DNA of 64,000 nucleotides from CAVXNP01 sp963763305 (lineage in GTDB: Bacteria; Pseudomonadota; Gammaproteobacteria; Xanthomonadales; Rhodanobacteraceae): assembly GCA_963763305.1 (NCBI GenBank), contig CAVXNP010000001.1, positions 682,001-746,000 of the forward strand. Direction: 5' to 3'. A program made the position numbers and the translations under genes. The notes below the pieces were generated by a model, which was not told the origin of the DNA, ran no database searches, and saw only the letters and a list, made by a program, of their open reading frames with translations. Positions 28,757 to 38,111 of the stretch are shown here, piece by piece (positions within the stretch are counted from its first letter, which is position 1; the number at the start of each line of letters is the position of its first letter).

Positions 28757-30031
28757 TCAGAGACGACCGTCGACGGCCTCGGACGGCAACACCGACTTGA
28801 CGTCGAACACCACCGCGCCCGGCTTGCCCAGGCGGCGGATGCGCTCGGCACCCAGGCTGGCGAACTCGCGGTGGGCGACCGCAAGGATGATCGCGTCGTA
28901 ACGGCCCTCGGCGAGATGATCCACCACGCCGATGGCGTACTCGCCTGCGGCATGCGCGGCGTCGATCCACGGGTCGTACACGTCCACCTGCGCCTGCGAG
29001 GATTCCAGCTCGCGCACGATGTCGATGACCCGGGTGTTGCGCAGGTCCGGGCAGTTCTCCTTGAACGCGAAGCCCAGCACCAGTACCCGCGCGTCAACGA
29101 TGTGCAGGCGCCGCTCGCTCATCAGGCGGATCACCCGGTCGGCCACGTAGCTGCCCATGCGGCTGTTGATCCGGCGCGCGGTGAGGATCAGCTCCGGGTG
29201 GTAGCCGATCACCTCGGCCTTGTGCGTGAGGTAGTACGGATCGACGCTGATGCAGTGTCCACCGACCAGCCCCGGCCGGAACGGCAGGAAGTTCCACTTG
29301 GTGCCGGCCGCGGCCAGCACCTCGCCGGTATCGATGCCAAGCCGGTGGAAGATCACCGCCAGCTCGTTGACCAGCGCGATGTTGACGTCGCGCTGCACGT
29401 TCTCGATTACCTTGGCCGACTCGGCCACGCTGATCGAGGAAGTCTTGTGGGTGCCGGCACGGATGATCGTGCGGTACAGCGCATCGACCCGCTCGGCGGC
29501 TTCCGGGGTGGAGCCGGAGGTGAGCTTGACGATGTCGACCACCCGCCGCTCGTGGTCGCCGGGGTTGATCCGCTCCGGGCTGTAGCCACAGAAGAAATCG
29601 GTGTTGAACACCAGCCCGGAACCGTCCGCCAGCAACGGGGCGCAGATATCCTCGGTGGTGCCCGGGTAGACGGTGGACTCGAACACCACCAGGTCGCCGC
29701 GCTTGAGCAGCGGCGCCAGCATCCGGCAGGCGCCCTGCAGCGGACGCAGGTCCGGCCGTTGCGCCTCGTCGATCGGCGTGGGCACGGTGACCACGTAAAC
29801 GTTGCACCGGGCCAGCTCCTCGATGCGGTCGGCATAGTGCAGATGGGGCGAGCCGCCCAGCTGCGCGGCGCTGGCCTCGCGGGTATGGTCGGTGCCTGCC
29901 CGCAACTGGGCTACCCTCGCCGCATCGATATCGAAACCGACGGTGTCGAAGTGGCGTCCGAATTCCAGTGCCAGCGGCAGGCCGACGTAGCCCAGCCCGA
30001 TGATGCCGATGCGCGTTGGGTTCGATTCCAT
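28757..30031 (-). CDS. tviB: UDP-N-acetylglucosamine 6-dehydrogenase (TviB/WbpO type)
   Basis: A 424-residue nucleotide-sugar dehydrogenase of the UDP-glucose/GDP-mannose family. The NAD-binding motif is GIIGLGYVGLPLA (about 8-20). VPTPIDEAQRPDL and ESTVYPGTTEDICAP mark the TviB/WbpO subgroup, which makes UDP-N-acetyl-glucuronic or galacturonic acid. The catalytic Cys is in GGHCISVDPYYL (near 270), and the C-terminal domain has GFAFKENCPDLRNTRV. The product would feed surface polysaccharide or O-antigen. No other polysaccharide gene is nearby. It is divergent from amgK. Confidence 0.9.
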   Translation of the reverse strand: MESNPTRIGIIGLGYVGLPLALEFGRHFDTVGFDIDAARVAQLRAGTDHTREASAAQLGGSPHLHYADRIEELARCNVYVVTVPTPIDEAQRPDLRPLQGACRMLAPLLKRGDLVVFESTVYPGTTEDICAPLLADGSGLVFNTDFFCGYSPERINPGDHERRVVDIVKLTSGSTPEAAERVDALYRTIIRAGTHKTSSISVAESAKVIENVQRDVNIALVNELAVIFHRLGIDTGEVLAAAGTKWNFLPFRPGLVGGHCISVDPYYLTHKAEVIGYHPELILTARRINSRMGSYVADRVIRLMSERRLHIVDARVLVLGFAFKENCPDLRNTRVIDIVRELESSQAQVDVYDPWIDAAHAAGEYAIGVVDHLAEGRYDAIILAVAHREFASLGAERIRRLGKPGAVVFDVKSVLPSEAVDGRL

Positions 30032-30127
30032 GGCGGGACAGTTCGATCCGAAAGCGGCCAGATTACAGGATGCACGCCCGGCCGCGCCCGTCTCGCCAGG
30101 CCGTCACGCGCTCGCTAAGCTGACGCG

Positions 30128-31171
30128 ATGCCCCAGACCCCCCTGCCCTCCCCACCCACCGACCGCGCGTCCGCCCGACTGGCCTGGACCCGCGATGTGC
30201 TTGGCGACCCCACGCTGACGCTGGCACCGGCCTCCGCCGATGCCAGCTTCCGCAGCTACTGGCGCACCTTCCACCAGGACATCAGCTGGATCGTCATGGA
30301 CTCGCCGCCGGCACTGGAGGATCCCGCTCCGTGGCTGGCGATCGGCCGGCGCCTGCACGCAGCCGGCCTGCACGTGCCGTCAGTGCGTGCGCATGATCTG
30401 GAACGCGGCTTCGTGCTGATCGAGGACCTCGGCTCGCGCCTGTACCTGGACGTGCTCGATGAGCACAACGTCGAGCGCCTGTATGGCGATGCCCTGGCCG
30501 CGCTGCTGCACATGCAGCGCGCGGTCGACGGGTCCGACCTTCCGCCTTACGACGCGGCGTTCCTGCAGCGCGAGCTGGCGCTGCTGCCCGAATGGTTCCT
30601 GGGCCGGCACCTGGGCGTAGCTCTGGACGATCCGACGCAGGCAACGCTGCAACAGGCGTTCGCGCGGATCGTGGATGCCGCCCTGGAGCAGCCGCACTGC
30701 TTCGTGCATCGCGACTTCCATAGCCGGAACCTGCTGCTGGTCGAGCCGGCGCAAGGGGCACGGGACAACCCGGGCATCATCGATTTCCAGGGCGCGCTGC
30801 ACGGCCCGATCACCTATGACCTGGCTTCGCTCCTGCGCGACTGCTACATCGCCTGGGAGCCGGCCCGGGTCCAGCGCTGGGCCCTGGACTATCACGCGCG
30901 ACTGGTCGAGACGGGGCTGGTCAGCCCCACGGTCGATCCGGAGCGGTTTCTGCGCTGGTTCGATCTTGCCGGGCTGCAGCGACACCTGAAGGTGCTCGGC
31001 ATCTTCTGCCGCCTCTGGTATCGCGACGGCAAGCGGCGCTATCTGGACGACCTTCCGCTGGTCTACCGCTATGTCATCGAGGTGGCCGGGCGCTATCCGG
31101 AGCTGCGCGCGCTGGCGCGATTGCTTGAGCAATGCGTCGGCGACCGCGACATCACCCGGCCGGCCGGATGA
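30128..31171 (+). CDS. amgK: N-acetylmuramate/N-acetylglucosamine kinase AmgK
   Basis: A 347-residue aminoglycoside-phosphotransferase-fold kinase. The catalytic loop is CFVHRDFHSRNLL (HxDxxxxN, near 199-211) and the metal-binding DFG equivalent is IIDFQGAL. With murU directly downstream, this is the anomeric sugar kinase that makes N-acetylmuramate 1-phosphate in the peptidoglycan recycling route known from Pseudomonas putida. That route bypasses the fosfomycin-sensitive MurA step. Its stop overlaps the murU start by 4 bp (ATGA). The ribosome binding site is weak. Confidence 0.92.
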   Translation: MPQTPLPSPPTDRASARLAWTRDVLGDPTLTLAPASADASFRSYWRTFHQDISWIVMDSPPALEDPAPWLAIGRRLHAAGLHVPSVRAHDLERGFVLIEDLGSRLYLDVLDEHNVERLYGDALAALLHMQRAVDGSDLPPYDAAFLQRELALLPEWFLGRHLGVALDDPTQATLQQAFARIVDAALEQPHCFVHRDFHSRNLLLVEPAQGARDNPGIIDFQGALHGPITYDLASLLRDCYIAWEPARVQRWALDYHARLVETGLVSPTVDPERFLRWFDLAGLQRHLKVLGIFCRLWYRDGKRRYLDDLPLVYRYVIEVAGRYPELRALARLLEQCVGDRDITRPAG

Positions 31172-31875
31172 GACACGCCCTGATCTTTGCCGCCGGGCTG
31201 GGCGAGCGCATGCGTCCGCTCACCGAACACACGCCCAAGCCGCTGCTGGTCGCCGGCGGCAAGCCGTTGATCGTGTGGCATCTGGAACGGCTGGCCGCTG
31301 CCGGGGTGCGCTACGTGGTGATCAACACCTCGCATCTGGCCGAACAGTTTCCGCAGGTGCTCGGCGACGGTGCGTTCTGGGGCCTGCGCATCCGCTACGC
31401 CTACGAAGGCCCGGTGCCACTGGAGACCGGCGGCGGCATGCTGCATGCGCTGCCGTTGCTGGGACCCGAACCGTTCCTGGCGATCAACGGCGACATATGG
31501 ACCGACGCGGACCTCTCCGCGTTGCCGGCCGAACCACCCGGCCTGGCGCACCTGCTGCTGGTGGACAATCCGGAGCATCACCCGGACGGTGACTTCGTCC
31601 TGGATACCGGGGGCCGCGTGCATGACAGCGGCTCGCCCCGGCTGACCTTCAGCGGCATCGGCGTCTACCGGCGCGAACTGCTGCGCGATGCGCCGGTCGC
31701 GGAGGAACGCCCGGCCGGTGGCGCGACCCCGCCACGATTCAAGCTCGCACCGCTGCTGCGCGCGGCGATTGCCCGTGAGCAGGTCGGCGGAGCGCACCAC
31801 CGCGGGCAGTGGACCGACGTGGGCACCCCGCAACGGCTCGCGGCACTCGACCGCAGGCTGCGCGGGACGAGCTGA
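31168..31875 (+). CDS. murU: N-acetylmuramate 1-phosphate uridylyltransferase MurU
   Basis: A 235-residue nucleotidyltransferase. The N-terminal LIFAAGLGERMRPLTEHTPK is the UTP-binding signature, and the metal site is in AINGDIWTDADLS (near 107-119). It converts MurNAc 1-phosphate plus UTP into UDP-MurNAc, the second step of the recycling route begun by AmgK. Similar proteins are glucose-1-phosphate thymidylyltransferases, but the 4-bp overlap with amgK makes MurU much the likelier name. It ends 43 bp from the convergent motB stop. Confidence 0.93.
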   Translation: MRHALIFAAGLGERMRPLTEHTPKPLLVAGGKPLIVWHLERLAAAGVRYVVINTSHLAEQFPQVLGDGAFWGLRIRYAYEGPVPLETGGGMLHALPLLGPEPFLAINGDIWTDADLSALPAEPPGLAHLLLVDNPEHHPDGDFVLDTGGRVHDSGSPRLTFSGIGVYRRELLRDAPVAEERPAGGATPPRFKLAPLLRAAIAREQVGGAHHRGQWTDVGTPQRLAALDRRLRGTS

Positions 31876-31918
31876 GGCCGACTGATCCGGCTCCTGCGCC
31901 CTGGCAGTGCACTCGCGC

Positions 31919-32980
31919 TCAGGGACCGGCGGGCAACCGGCGCAGAGAGGCGCGACCGGCGTCCACCTCGTCCCGGCTCGCCGGCCGGACGGCAGGCAGC
32001 GCTGGCGGAAGCAGCGCCGGCGTCGGTGTGCGCAACGGCTTCTCCTCGGCCAGCTCCGGCAACAGGGCAGCCTCTTCGGCCTGCCGGGTCATGACGATGA
32101 TGCTGATGCGGCGGTTGATCGGGCTGCCCGGATGGGCGCGGTCGAACGGCACGGAGGCAGCCAGCCCAACCACTCGCGCGATCTTGTCGTCCGGCAGGCC
32201 GCCGGCCACCAGCGAGCGCCGGGCCGCATTGGCACGGTCGGCCGACAGCTCCCAGTTGCTGTAGCGGCGGTCGCTGCCGTAGGGCGCATTATCGGTGTGT
32301 CCGGAAATGCTGATCTTGTTGGGCACCTGCCTGATGAAGCTGGCCAGTTCGGTCAGGATGTCTTTGGTGTACGGCTTGAGCTGGGCACTGCCCAGGTCGA
32401 ACATCGGCCGGTTCAGCTTGTCCACGATCTGGATCCGCAACCCCTCGGGGCTGATATCGATCAGCAGCTGGTCCTTGAACGGTGCCAGCGCCTGGCTTTT
32501 CTGCACCGCGGCATGGAGCTGCTGCATCAGCTCGTCCAGCCGTTGGGCCTCACGCTCGCGCGCGGCCTTCAGGTCGGCTTCGCTGAGGCTGCGACCCTTG
32601 GCGCCCTTTTGCATGGTGCTGTCCTGGCTGCCCTTGCCGGCCTTGCCCGCTGCCGCCACGCCGCGGCGGTCGCTGCCCGGTCCGTGCGGGCGATCCATGG
32701 CGCCGCCCAGCTTGATCAGGCTGTCGCTGGCCCCGCCGGGCCCCATCCGGCCCGGAGGCGCCATGGTGGCGTTGCCAGGGGTCATGCTGGGGTTCTTGAA
32801 GTACTCGGAAATGGCCGCGCGCTGCTCGCGCGTGCCCACGCCGATCAGCCACATCACCAGGAAGAACGCCATCATCGCGGTGACGAAGTCGGCATACGCG
32901 ACCTTCCAGGCGCCGCCGTGGTGGCCGTGTTTCTTGCGCCGCGGGCGGCGCACGATGATTGGCGGCGACTCGTCGCTCAT
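31919..32980 (-). CDS. motB: Flagellar motor stator protein MotB
   Basis: A 353-residue stator subunit. It has one membrane helix (about 27-48) with the proton-carrying Asp31 in YADFVTAMMAFFL, so it is proton-driven. A long flexible region rich in Gly, Arg and Lys (about 60-150) is followed by an OmpA-type peptidoglycan-binding domain (about 165-300) with ISGHTDNAPYG and NWELSADRANAARR. The C-terminal tail is Pro-rich. The ATG overlaps the motA stop (ATGA), as is normal for the pair. Confidence 0.95.
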   Translation of the reverse strand: MSDESPPIIVRRPRRKKHGHHGGAWKVAYADFVTAMMAFFLVMWLIGVGTREQRAAISEYFKNPSMTPGNATMAPPGRMGPGGASDSLIKLGGAMDRPHGPGSDRRGVAAAGKAGKGSQDSTMQKGAKGRSLSEADLKAAREREAQRLDELMQQLHAAVQKSQALAPFKDQLLIDISPEGLRIQIVDKLNRPMFDLGSAQLKPYTKDILTELASFIRQVPNKISISGHTDNAPYGSDRRYSNWELSADRANAARRSLVAGGLPDDKIARVVGLAASVPFDRAHPGSPINRRISIIVMTRQAEEAALLPELAEEKPLRTPTPALLPPALPAVRPASRDEVDAGRASLRRLPAGP

Positions 32981-33846
32981 CAGGCGGCCCTCGATCGGTC
33001 CCCGTTGAGGTGGTCCTCCAGGTCCTGGAAGCTCGGCCGTGCCTCGGACGGCAGCGACTTGCGCGCGAACTCGGCGGCCACCTTCGGGTTGTAGCCACGC
33101 AGGCTGGCCAGCAGCGCCACCTTGACGCACTCGAACGCCTTGCCGTCCTCCTGCACACGGTTCTCCATCGCCGCCGCCAGCGGCCCGATGAAGCCGTAGC
33201 ACAGCAGAATGCCCAGGAAGGTGCCGACCAGGGCACCGGCGATGTGCTCGCCGATGCGCGAGGTATCGCCGCCCAGCTGCGACATGGTGGTGACGATACC
33301 CAGCACCGCGGCCACGATGCCGAAACCGGGCAACGCATCGGCCATCTTCAGCACCGCCATGGCCGGCGCCTCGGCCGCCTGGTGATGGGTTTCCAGCTCA
33401 AGCTCCAGCAATTGCTCCAGCTCGTGGGGGTTCATGCTGCCACCGACGATCAGCCGCAGGCAGTCTGTGGTGAATTCGATCAGATGGTGCTCCCGCAGAA
33501 GTCTCGGATAGGCCGAGAAGACGCTGCTGGAGGCCGGGTCCTCGATATGCGACTCCAGGCCCAGGATGCCCTCGCGGCGCATGATCCCGAAGATGTCGTA
33601 CATCATCGACAGCAGATCGGCGTAGTCCTGCCGTCGGTAGGAAGGCCCCCTGAACAACCCGGCAATCTCGCCCAGCGTGGCTTTCACCACCTGGCTGGAG
33701 TTGGCGGTCAGGAAAGCACCCAGCGCGCCGCCGCCGATGATCAGCAGCTCATACGGCTGCCACAGCGCCATCAGGCGACCATGCGACATCACGTAGCCGC
33801 CGAATACCGACACCAGCACCACGATCGAACCGATCAGCACAAGCAC
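32980..33846 (-). CDS. motA: Flagellar motor stator protein MotA
   Basis: A 288-residue membrane subunit with four helices (about 2-22, 32-50, 168-190 and 200-225). Family marks are IIGGGALGAFLTAN, LPGFGIVAAVLGIV and the GALVGTFLGILLCYGFIGPLA segment. It forms the proton channel with MotB and pushes the flagellar rotor. Translation begins at GTG 33846, with GGGAG six bases upstream; a second GTG at 33840 is possible. No other flagellar genes lie nearby, so motAB form an isolated operon. Confidence 0.95.
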   Translation of the reverse strand: MLVLIGSIVVLVSVFGGYVMSHGRLMALWQPYELLIIGGGALGAFLTANSSQVVKATLGEIAGLFRGPSYRRQDYADLLSMMYDIFGIMRREGILGLESHIEDPASSSVFSAYPRLLREHHLIEFTTDCLRLIVGGSMNPHELEQLLELELETHHQAAEAPAMAVLKMADALPGFGIVAAVLGIVTTMSQLGGDTSRIGEHIAGALVGTFLGILLCYGFIGPLAAAMENRVQEDGKAFECVKVALLASLRGYNPKVAAEFARKSLPSEARPSFQDLEDHLNGDRSRAA

Positions 33847-33909
33847 GCACTACTCCCGGGGCACACACCATCCATCCCCCTTGTATCGACCGGTCCGGGA
33901 ACAAGTTGA

Positions 33910-34470
33910 GCGATCTGCCCGCAGCCAGTGCGCATGGAAAGGATGCCCCGCGCGCTGGACAAGGCAGCGTTGCAGGACAGCGTGCGGGAGCCGGACTGGA
34001 GCCAGATTCGCTATCTGGCGATGGATGAATTCGCACTGCACAAGGGCCACCGGTATGCCACTGTCGTGTTGGATCCGATCAGCCGCCAGGTGCTACTGGG
34101 TAGGTCAGGGCCGATAACGGGAGACAGCCCGGGCACTCTTTGAACAGCTGCCCGCGGGCGTGGCCGAGCAGATCCAGGCGCTGGCGATCGACATGACCAC
34201 GGCCTACGAACTGGAGATCAAGGCCCACTGCCACAACGCCGAGGTGGTCTACGACCTGTTTCAAGTCGTGGCCAAAGACGGTCGCGAAGTCATCGACCGT
34301 GTCCGCGTCGACCAGGCGAACAAGCTTCGTCATGACCGGCCAGCGCGTCGTGTGATCAAGTCCAGCCGTTGATTGCTGCTGCGCAACCGGCGCAACCTGG
34401 AACCTTCTCAGGCGGTGCAGCTCAAGGAGTTGCTGCAGGCCAAGCGACCCCTGCTCAAAGAAAAGGCCCG
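33910..34470 (+). pseudogene. ISL3-family transposase remnant
   Basis: Decayed transposase. One frame reads WSQIRYLAMDEFALHKGHRYATVVLDP (about 33976-34080), the conserved ISL3 catalytic-core entry. The continuation shifts by one base around 34100-34118, then reads RETARALFEQLPAGV and AIDMTTAYELEIKAHCHNAEVVYDLF. A TGA at 34370-34372 replaces the expected Trp codon of SSRWLLLRNRRNL, and the match stops near 34470. The N-terminal zinc-finger region and the C-terminus are missing, and no terminal inverted repeats were found. It sits between motA and secF on the opposite strand. Confidence 0.85.
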
Positions 34471-34490
34471 GCGTTGGCCGGGCCCTTTTC
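34461..34490 (-). terminator. Rho-independent terminator of the yajC-secD-secF operon
   Basis: On the minus strand the stem GGCCCGGC / GCCGGGCC with loop CAAC is flanked by A4 and T4. It lies 23 bp after the secF stop. It is symmetrical enough to work in both directions. Confidence 0.85.
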
Positions 34491-34512
34491 GCGGACGGGA
34501 CGTCACCCAACG

Positions 34513-35475
34513 CTAGGGGCGGCGCGCCAGTTCCGGGTTGTCGCGGGTCTGCGGCATCAGGTCCTTCTTCGACACGCCCAGCCACAGCAGGATCGGGCTG
34601 GCAATGAAGATGGAGGACAGCGTGCCGACCACGATGCCGATCAGCATGGTAACGGCGAAGCCGTGCACCGCCGGGCCGCCAAAGAAGTACAGCGCGGCCA
34701 TGGTGATGCCGGTGAACAGCGAGGTGATGATGGTTCGCGACAGCGTGGTGTTGATCGAGCGGTTGAGGATCTCCTCCGGATCGGCCTTGCGCGCCAGCCG
34801 GAACAGCTCGCGGATGCGGTCGAACACCACCACCTTGTCGTTGATCGAGTAGCCGATCACCGCCAGCACCGAGGCCAGCACGGTCAGGTCGAACTCGCGC
34901 TGCACCAGCGCGATCACGCCGAGGGTCACCAGCACGTCGTGCACCTCGGTCGCCAGCGCGGCGATCGCGAAGCGCCGCTCGAAGCGGATCCACAGGTACA
35001 GGCCGATGCCGATGATCACGAAGATCGCGGCAATGCTGCCGTCGCTGCGCAGCTCATCGCCCACCTGCGCGGTGACGAAGTTGCGGCTGCTCAGCTTGGC
35101 GTCGGGGCGCTGCGCGATGAGCGCGGCCATCACGTCGCTGGCCACCTTGTCCGCCTTGGTCGAAGCCTTCAGACCCGCGGTGGAGGCATCGTCCTTGGGC
35201 TGCAGGCGGATCGCCACGCGGCGGGCGCCGCCCAGGCTCTGCACCACCGGGTTCTCGATGCCGGCCTTGGCCAGTGCCTCGCGCACGTTGCCGATGTCCA
35301 CCGGCTGCTGGTAGGTGACCTCCACCGACACGCCACCGGTGAAATCCAGGCCGTAGTTGAGGCCCTTGGTGAACAGCAGCACCAGCGAGGCCAGCATCAG
35401 CAATACGCCGATGCCGATGCTGACCTTGCGCAGGCCCAGGAAGTTGACGTTGCTGTTGTGGTTGAAGATTTCCAT
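34513..35475 (-). CDS. secF: Protein translocase subunit SecF
   Basis: A 320-residue inner-membrane protein of the RND superfamily. SecF works with SecD and YajC to complete protein export through SecYEG using the proton gradient. It starts MEIFNHNSNVNFLGLRK. The first helix is about 16-36, followed by LDFTGGVSVEVTY and a periplasmic loop of about 100 residues, then five helices. The VIGYSINDKVVVFDRIRE motif (near 205-222) and INTTLSRTIITSL are diagnostic. GAGGAG precedes the ATG. It follows secD by 10 bp. Confidence 0.96.
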   Translation of the reverse strand: MEIFNHNSNVNFLGLRKVSIGIGVLLMLASLVLLFTKGLNYGLDFTGGVSVEVTYQQPVDIGNVREALAKAGIENPVVQSLGGARRVAIRLQPKDDASTAGLKASTKADKVASDVMAALIAQRPDAKLSSRNFVTAQVGDELRSDGSIAAIFVIIGIGLYLWIRFERRFAIAALATEVHDVLVTLGVIALVQREFDLTVLASVLAVIGYSINDKVVVFDRIRELFRLARKADPEEILNRSINTTLSRTIITSLFTGITMAALYFFGGPAVHGFAVTMLIGIVVGTLSSIFIASPILLWLGVSKKDLMPQTRDNPELARRP

Positions 35476-35485
35476 GGTTGTCTCC

Positions 35486-37360
35486 TCAGACCGACAGCGT
35501 CTTGAGCTTGCGGTGGCCATGGATGGCGGCGGTCAGCGCGTGGGTCAGCGTCACCGAGGTGAACATCGAGGTCAGGATGCCGATCATCAGCGTCACGCCG
35601 AAGCCCTTGATCGGCCCCGAGCCCATCGTGGTCAGCGCCAGCGCGGCGATCAGGTGGGTCACGTTGGCGTCCAGAATGGTGGCCCAGGCCTTCTCGTAGC
35701 CGGCGTGGATCGCCGCGTGCGGCGACGAACCGTTGCGCAGCTCCTCGCGGACGCGCTCGCAGATCAGCACGTTGGCGTCGATCGCCATGCCCAGGGTCAG
35801 CACGATACCGGCGATACCGGGCATGGTCAGGGTCACGCCGATCATCGACATCACCGCCACCAGGATCACCAGGTTGAAGAACAGCGCCACGTCGGCGACC
35901 AGGCCGAACAGCTTGTAGTAGACCGCCGCGGCCACCAGCACCAGGCCCAGGCCCAGCAGCACCGCGCGCAGACCCTGCTGGATGTTGTCCTGGCCCAGGC
36001 TGGGCCCGATCACGTACTGCGAGACGATATCCACCGGCGCGGCCAGCGAACCGCCCTTGAGCAGCAGCGCCAGCTCCGAGGCTTCCTTCGGGCTGCCCAG
36101 GCCGGTGGTCTCGAAGCGCGCGCCGAACGGGCTGCTGATGCGTGCGTCGTTGATCACTTCCTCGGTCACACGTGGCGTGCGCACTTCCTTGCCGTTGACC
36201 ACCTTGGTGTCGTACACGGTCTCCACGTACACCACGGCCATCGGCTTGCCGACGTTGTCGTTGGTGAAGTCCAGCATCTTCTTGGCGCCAGCCGCGCTCA
36301 GGGTCACGTTGACCTTCGGCGTGCCGCTGCGGTCGTCGATGCCCGAAGAGGCGTCGACCAACTCGTCGCCGGTGACGATGATGCGCTTGCCCACCAGCAC
36401 CGGCGCGCCGGTACCACGCATGCGGTACAGCCGCGCGTCCGGCGGCACGTTGCCGGTGCGCGCGGCCTCCTGCGCCTGCGCCGGGGTACCGTAGCCCGGG
36501 TGATACTCGAGGGTCGCAGTGGCGCCGATGATCTTCTTCGCTTCGGCCGGGTTCTGCACGCCGGCCAGCTCCACCACGATCTGGTCCTCGCCCTGCTGCT
36601 GGATGATCGGCTCGGACACGCCCAGCGCGTTGACGCGGTTGCGCAGCGTGCTTACGTTCTGCTTGATCGTGCCCAGCGCCAGCTCGCGCAGCTTCTCCGG
36701 ACGCACGGCGGCGTCCAGCACGAAGCGGTCACCGGTGTTGGCTCCCTCCTGCAGGACCAGGTCCGGGTATTCGGTGGCGATCGCGGTGGAGGCGGCGGTG
36801 CGGTCGGCCGCCGAACGCAGCACCACCGAGACGCCCTGCCCGCGCTCGCCCTTGCGGGTGACCGAGCTGTAGTGGATGTTCTTCTGCCGCAGCAGCGAGC
36901 GGATGTCCTCGGCGTAGCGCTCCTCCTGCTTGTCGATCACCGCGCTCTGGTCCACCGCCATCAGGAAGTGCACGCCACCCTGCAGGTCCAGGCCCAGCGG
37001 CATCGAATTGGCGTGGATCGCACGCAGCCAGTGCGGCACGGTGGAGGCCAGGTTGAGCGCCACGATGTACTTGTCGCCCAGTGCGGTCTTGATCACGTCG
37101 GACGCCTTGGCCTGCACGTCGGCGTTGGTGAAGTTGACCAGCAGGTGGTCGCCATCCAGGGTCGGGCCGCTGAAGGCGATCTTGTGCTCGCGCAGCGCCG
37201 TGGCGACCTGCTTCTGCAGCGCCTCGTCCACCGGCGCGCCGTGGGCCGCCTGCACCTGCACCGACGGCACTGGCAGGAAGGCGTTCGGCAGCGCATAGAT
37301 GATGCCGAACAGCAGCACCACGACCACCATCGCGTACTTCCAACGTGGGAAATCACTCAT
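35486..37360 (-). CDS. secD: Protein translocase subunit SecD
   Basis: A 624-residue RND-type partner of SecF. It has an N-terminal helix (about 8-28), then LGLDLQGGVHFLMAVD (near 117-132), a long periplasmic region with the P1 head, and a C-terminal set of five helices with GMAIDANVLICERVREEL (near 530-547). The DAN and GxxxD residues needed for proton-driven pulling are present. Length matches E. coli SecD (615). It is transcribed after yajC, with 137 bp between them. Confidence 0.96.
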   Translation of the reverse strand: MSDFPRWKYAMVVVVLLFGIIYALPNAFLPVPSVQVQAAHGAPVDEALQKQVATALREHKIAFSGPTLDGDHLLVNFTNADVQAKASDVIKTALGDKYIVALNLASTVPHWLRAIHANSMPLGLDLQGGVHFLMAVDQSAVIDKQEERYAEDIRSLLRQKNIHYSSVTRKGERGQGVSVVLRSAADRTAASTAIATEYPDLVLQEGANTGDRFVLDAAVRPEKLRELALGTIKQNVSTLRNRVNALGVSEPIIQQQGEDQIVVELAGVQNPAEAKKIIGATATLEYHPGYGTPAQAQEAARTGNVPPDARLYRMRGTGAPVLVGKRIIVTGDELVDASSGIDDRSGTPKVNVTLSAAGAKKMLDFTNDNVGKPMAVVYVETVYDTKVVNGKEVRTPRVTEEVINDARISSPFGARFETTGLGSPKEASELALLLKGGSLAAPVDIVSQYVIGPSLGQDNIQQGLRAVLLGLGLVLVAAAVYYKLFGLVADVALFFNLVILVAVMSMIGVTLTMPGIAGIVLTLGMAIDANVLICERVREELRNGSSPHAAIHAGYEKAWATILDANVTHLIAALALTTMGSGPIKGFGVTLMIGILTSMFTSVTLTHALTAAIHGHRKLKTLSV

Positions 37361-37497
37361 GCTCAGAGCCTGTTTTCATATCTCATGGGAGGTCGTGCAC
37401 CCGGGCTGACGCCACCAGGCAACCGTGCCGGGCGGCAACGCGGGCCACGACCGGTGCCTCGCCATCGCTGGCGTCGGCAGGTCGAAGCGTCGGCGAC

Positions 37498-37830
37498 TCA
37501 GGCGGCCTTCAGCGTGCCCTTGGGCAGCACCTGGGATACGGCGCCCTTCTGCACCCGCACCTTGACCCCGTTGGCGATCTCCACCGACAGGAAGCTCTCA
37601 CCCACCTCCTCGATGCGACCGGCGATGCCACCGGTGGTCACCACCTCGTCGCCCTTGGCCAGCGCCGCCAGCATCGCGCGCTGCTCCTTCTGGCGCTTCA
37701 TCTGCGGCCGGATCATCAGGAAATAGAACACGACGAACAGGCCGATCAACGGCAGGAACGACACCAGCGGGTTGCCGGCGCCTGCCGCGGGAGCGGCCTG
37801 GGCCAGGACGAACGACATCGGAAAGCTCAT
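37498..37830 (-). CDS. yajC: Preprotein translocase accessory subunit YajC
   Basis: A 110-residue single-pass membrane protein. The helix is at about 22-41 (VSFLPLIGLFVVFYFLMIRP), followed by the family motif RPQMKRQKEQRAMLAAL and a small cytosolic domain with LAKGDEVVTTGGIAGRI. It associates with SecDF. I placed the start at ATG 37830 (MSFPMSF); an ATG at 37818 is the alternative. The order yajC-secD-secF is the usual one. Confidence 0.95.
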   Translation of the reverse strand: MSFPMSFVLAQAAPAAGAGNPLVSFLPLIGLFVVFYFLMIRPQMKRQKEQRAMLAALAKGDEVVTTGGIAGRIEEVGESFLSVEIANGVKVRVQKGAVSQVLPKGTLKAA

Positions 37831-38111
37831 CTGTTTGTCTCGCAAGTGGTGGCGCCGGCACGCATTTCCGCCGGCCGCCTGATAAAAGATCGTGGATTAT
37901 GCCACGCGCCCCCCGGGCATGCACTGCGCCTTCACGCCCGCCCGAATCCATGCATGGCGTCGAACCAGGCCGTTTGCAACCGTGACACTGGGAGCAGGCA
38001 CCCGCCAGAAAAGTTCCGTTCGCAGGGTCTCGGGCGAATCAGCACCGGCCCGAAGAAGCGCCAGGAAGCCCGCGCCCGGCGCCTGGCCGGACCTTTGCCA
38101 GGCTCCCTCCA

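Noticed and set aside
28757..31875. A polysaccharide or capsule locus around tviB
   Set aside because: No glycosyltransferase, Wzx, Wzy or epimerase gene is adjacent; amgK and murU belong to peptidoglycan recycling.
31919..33846. A wider flagellar gene cluster
   Set aside because: Only motA and motB are present; neighbours are murU and an IS relic.
35357..37726. Long plus-strand frame opposite secD
   Set aside because: secD is certain on the minus strand; the plus frame has no motif and is a GC artefact.
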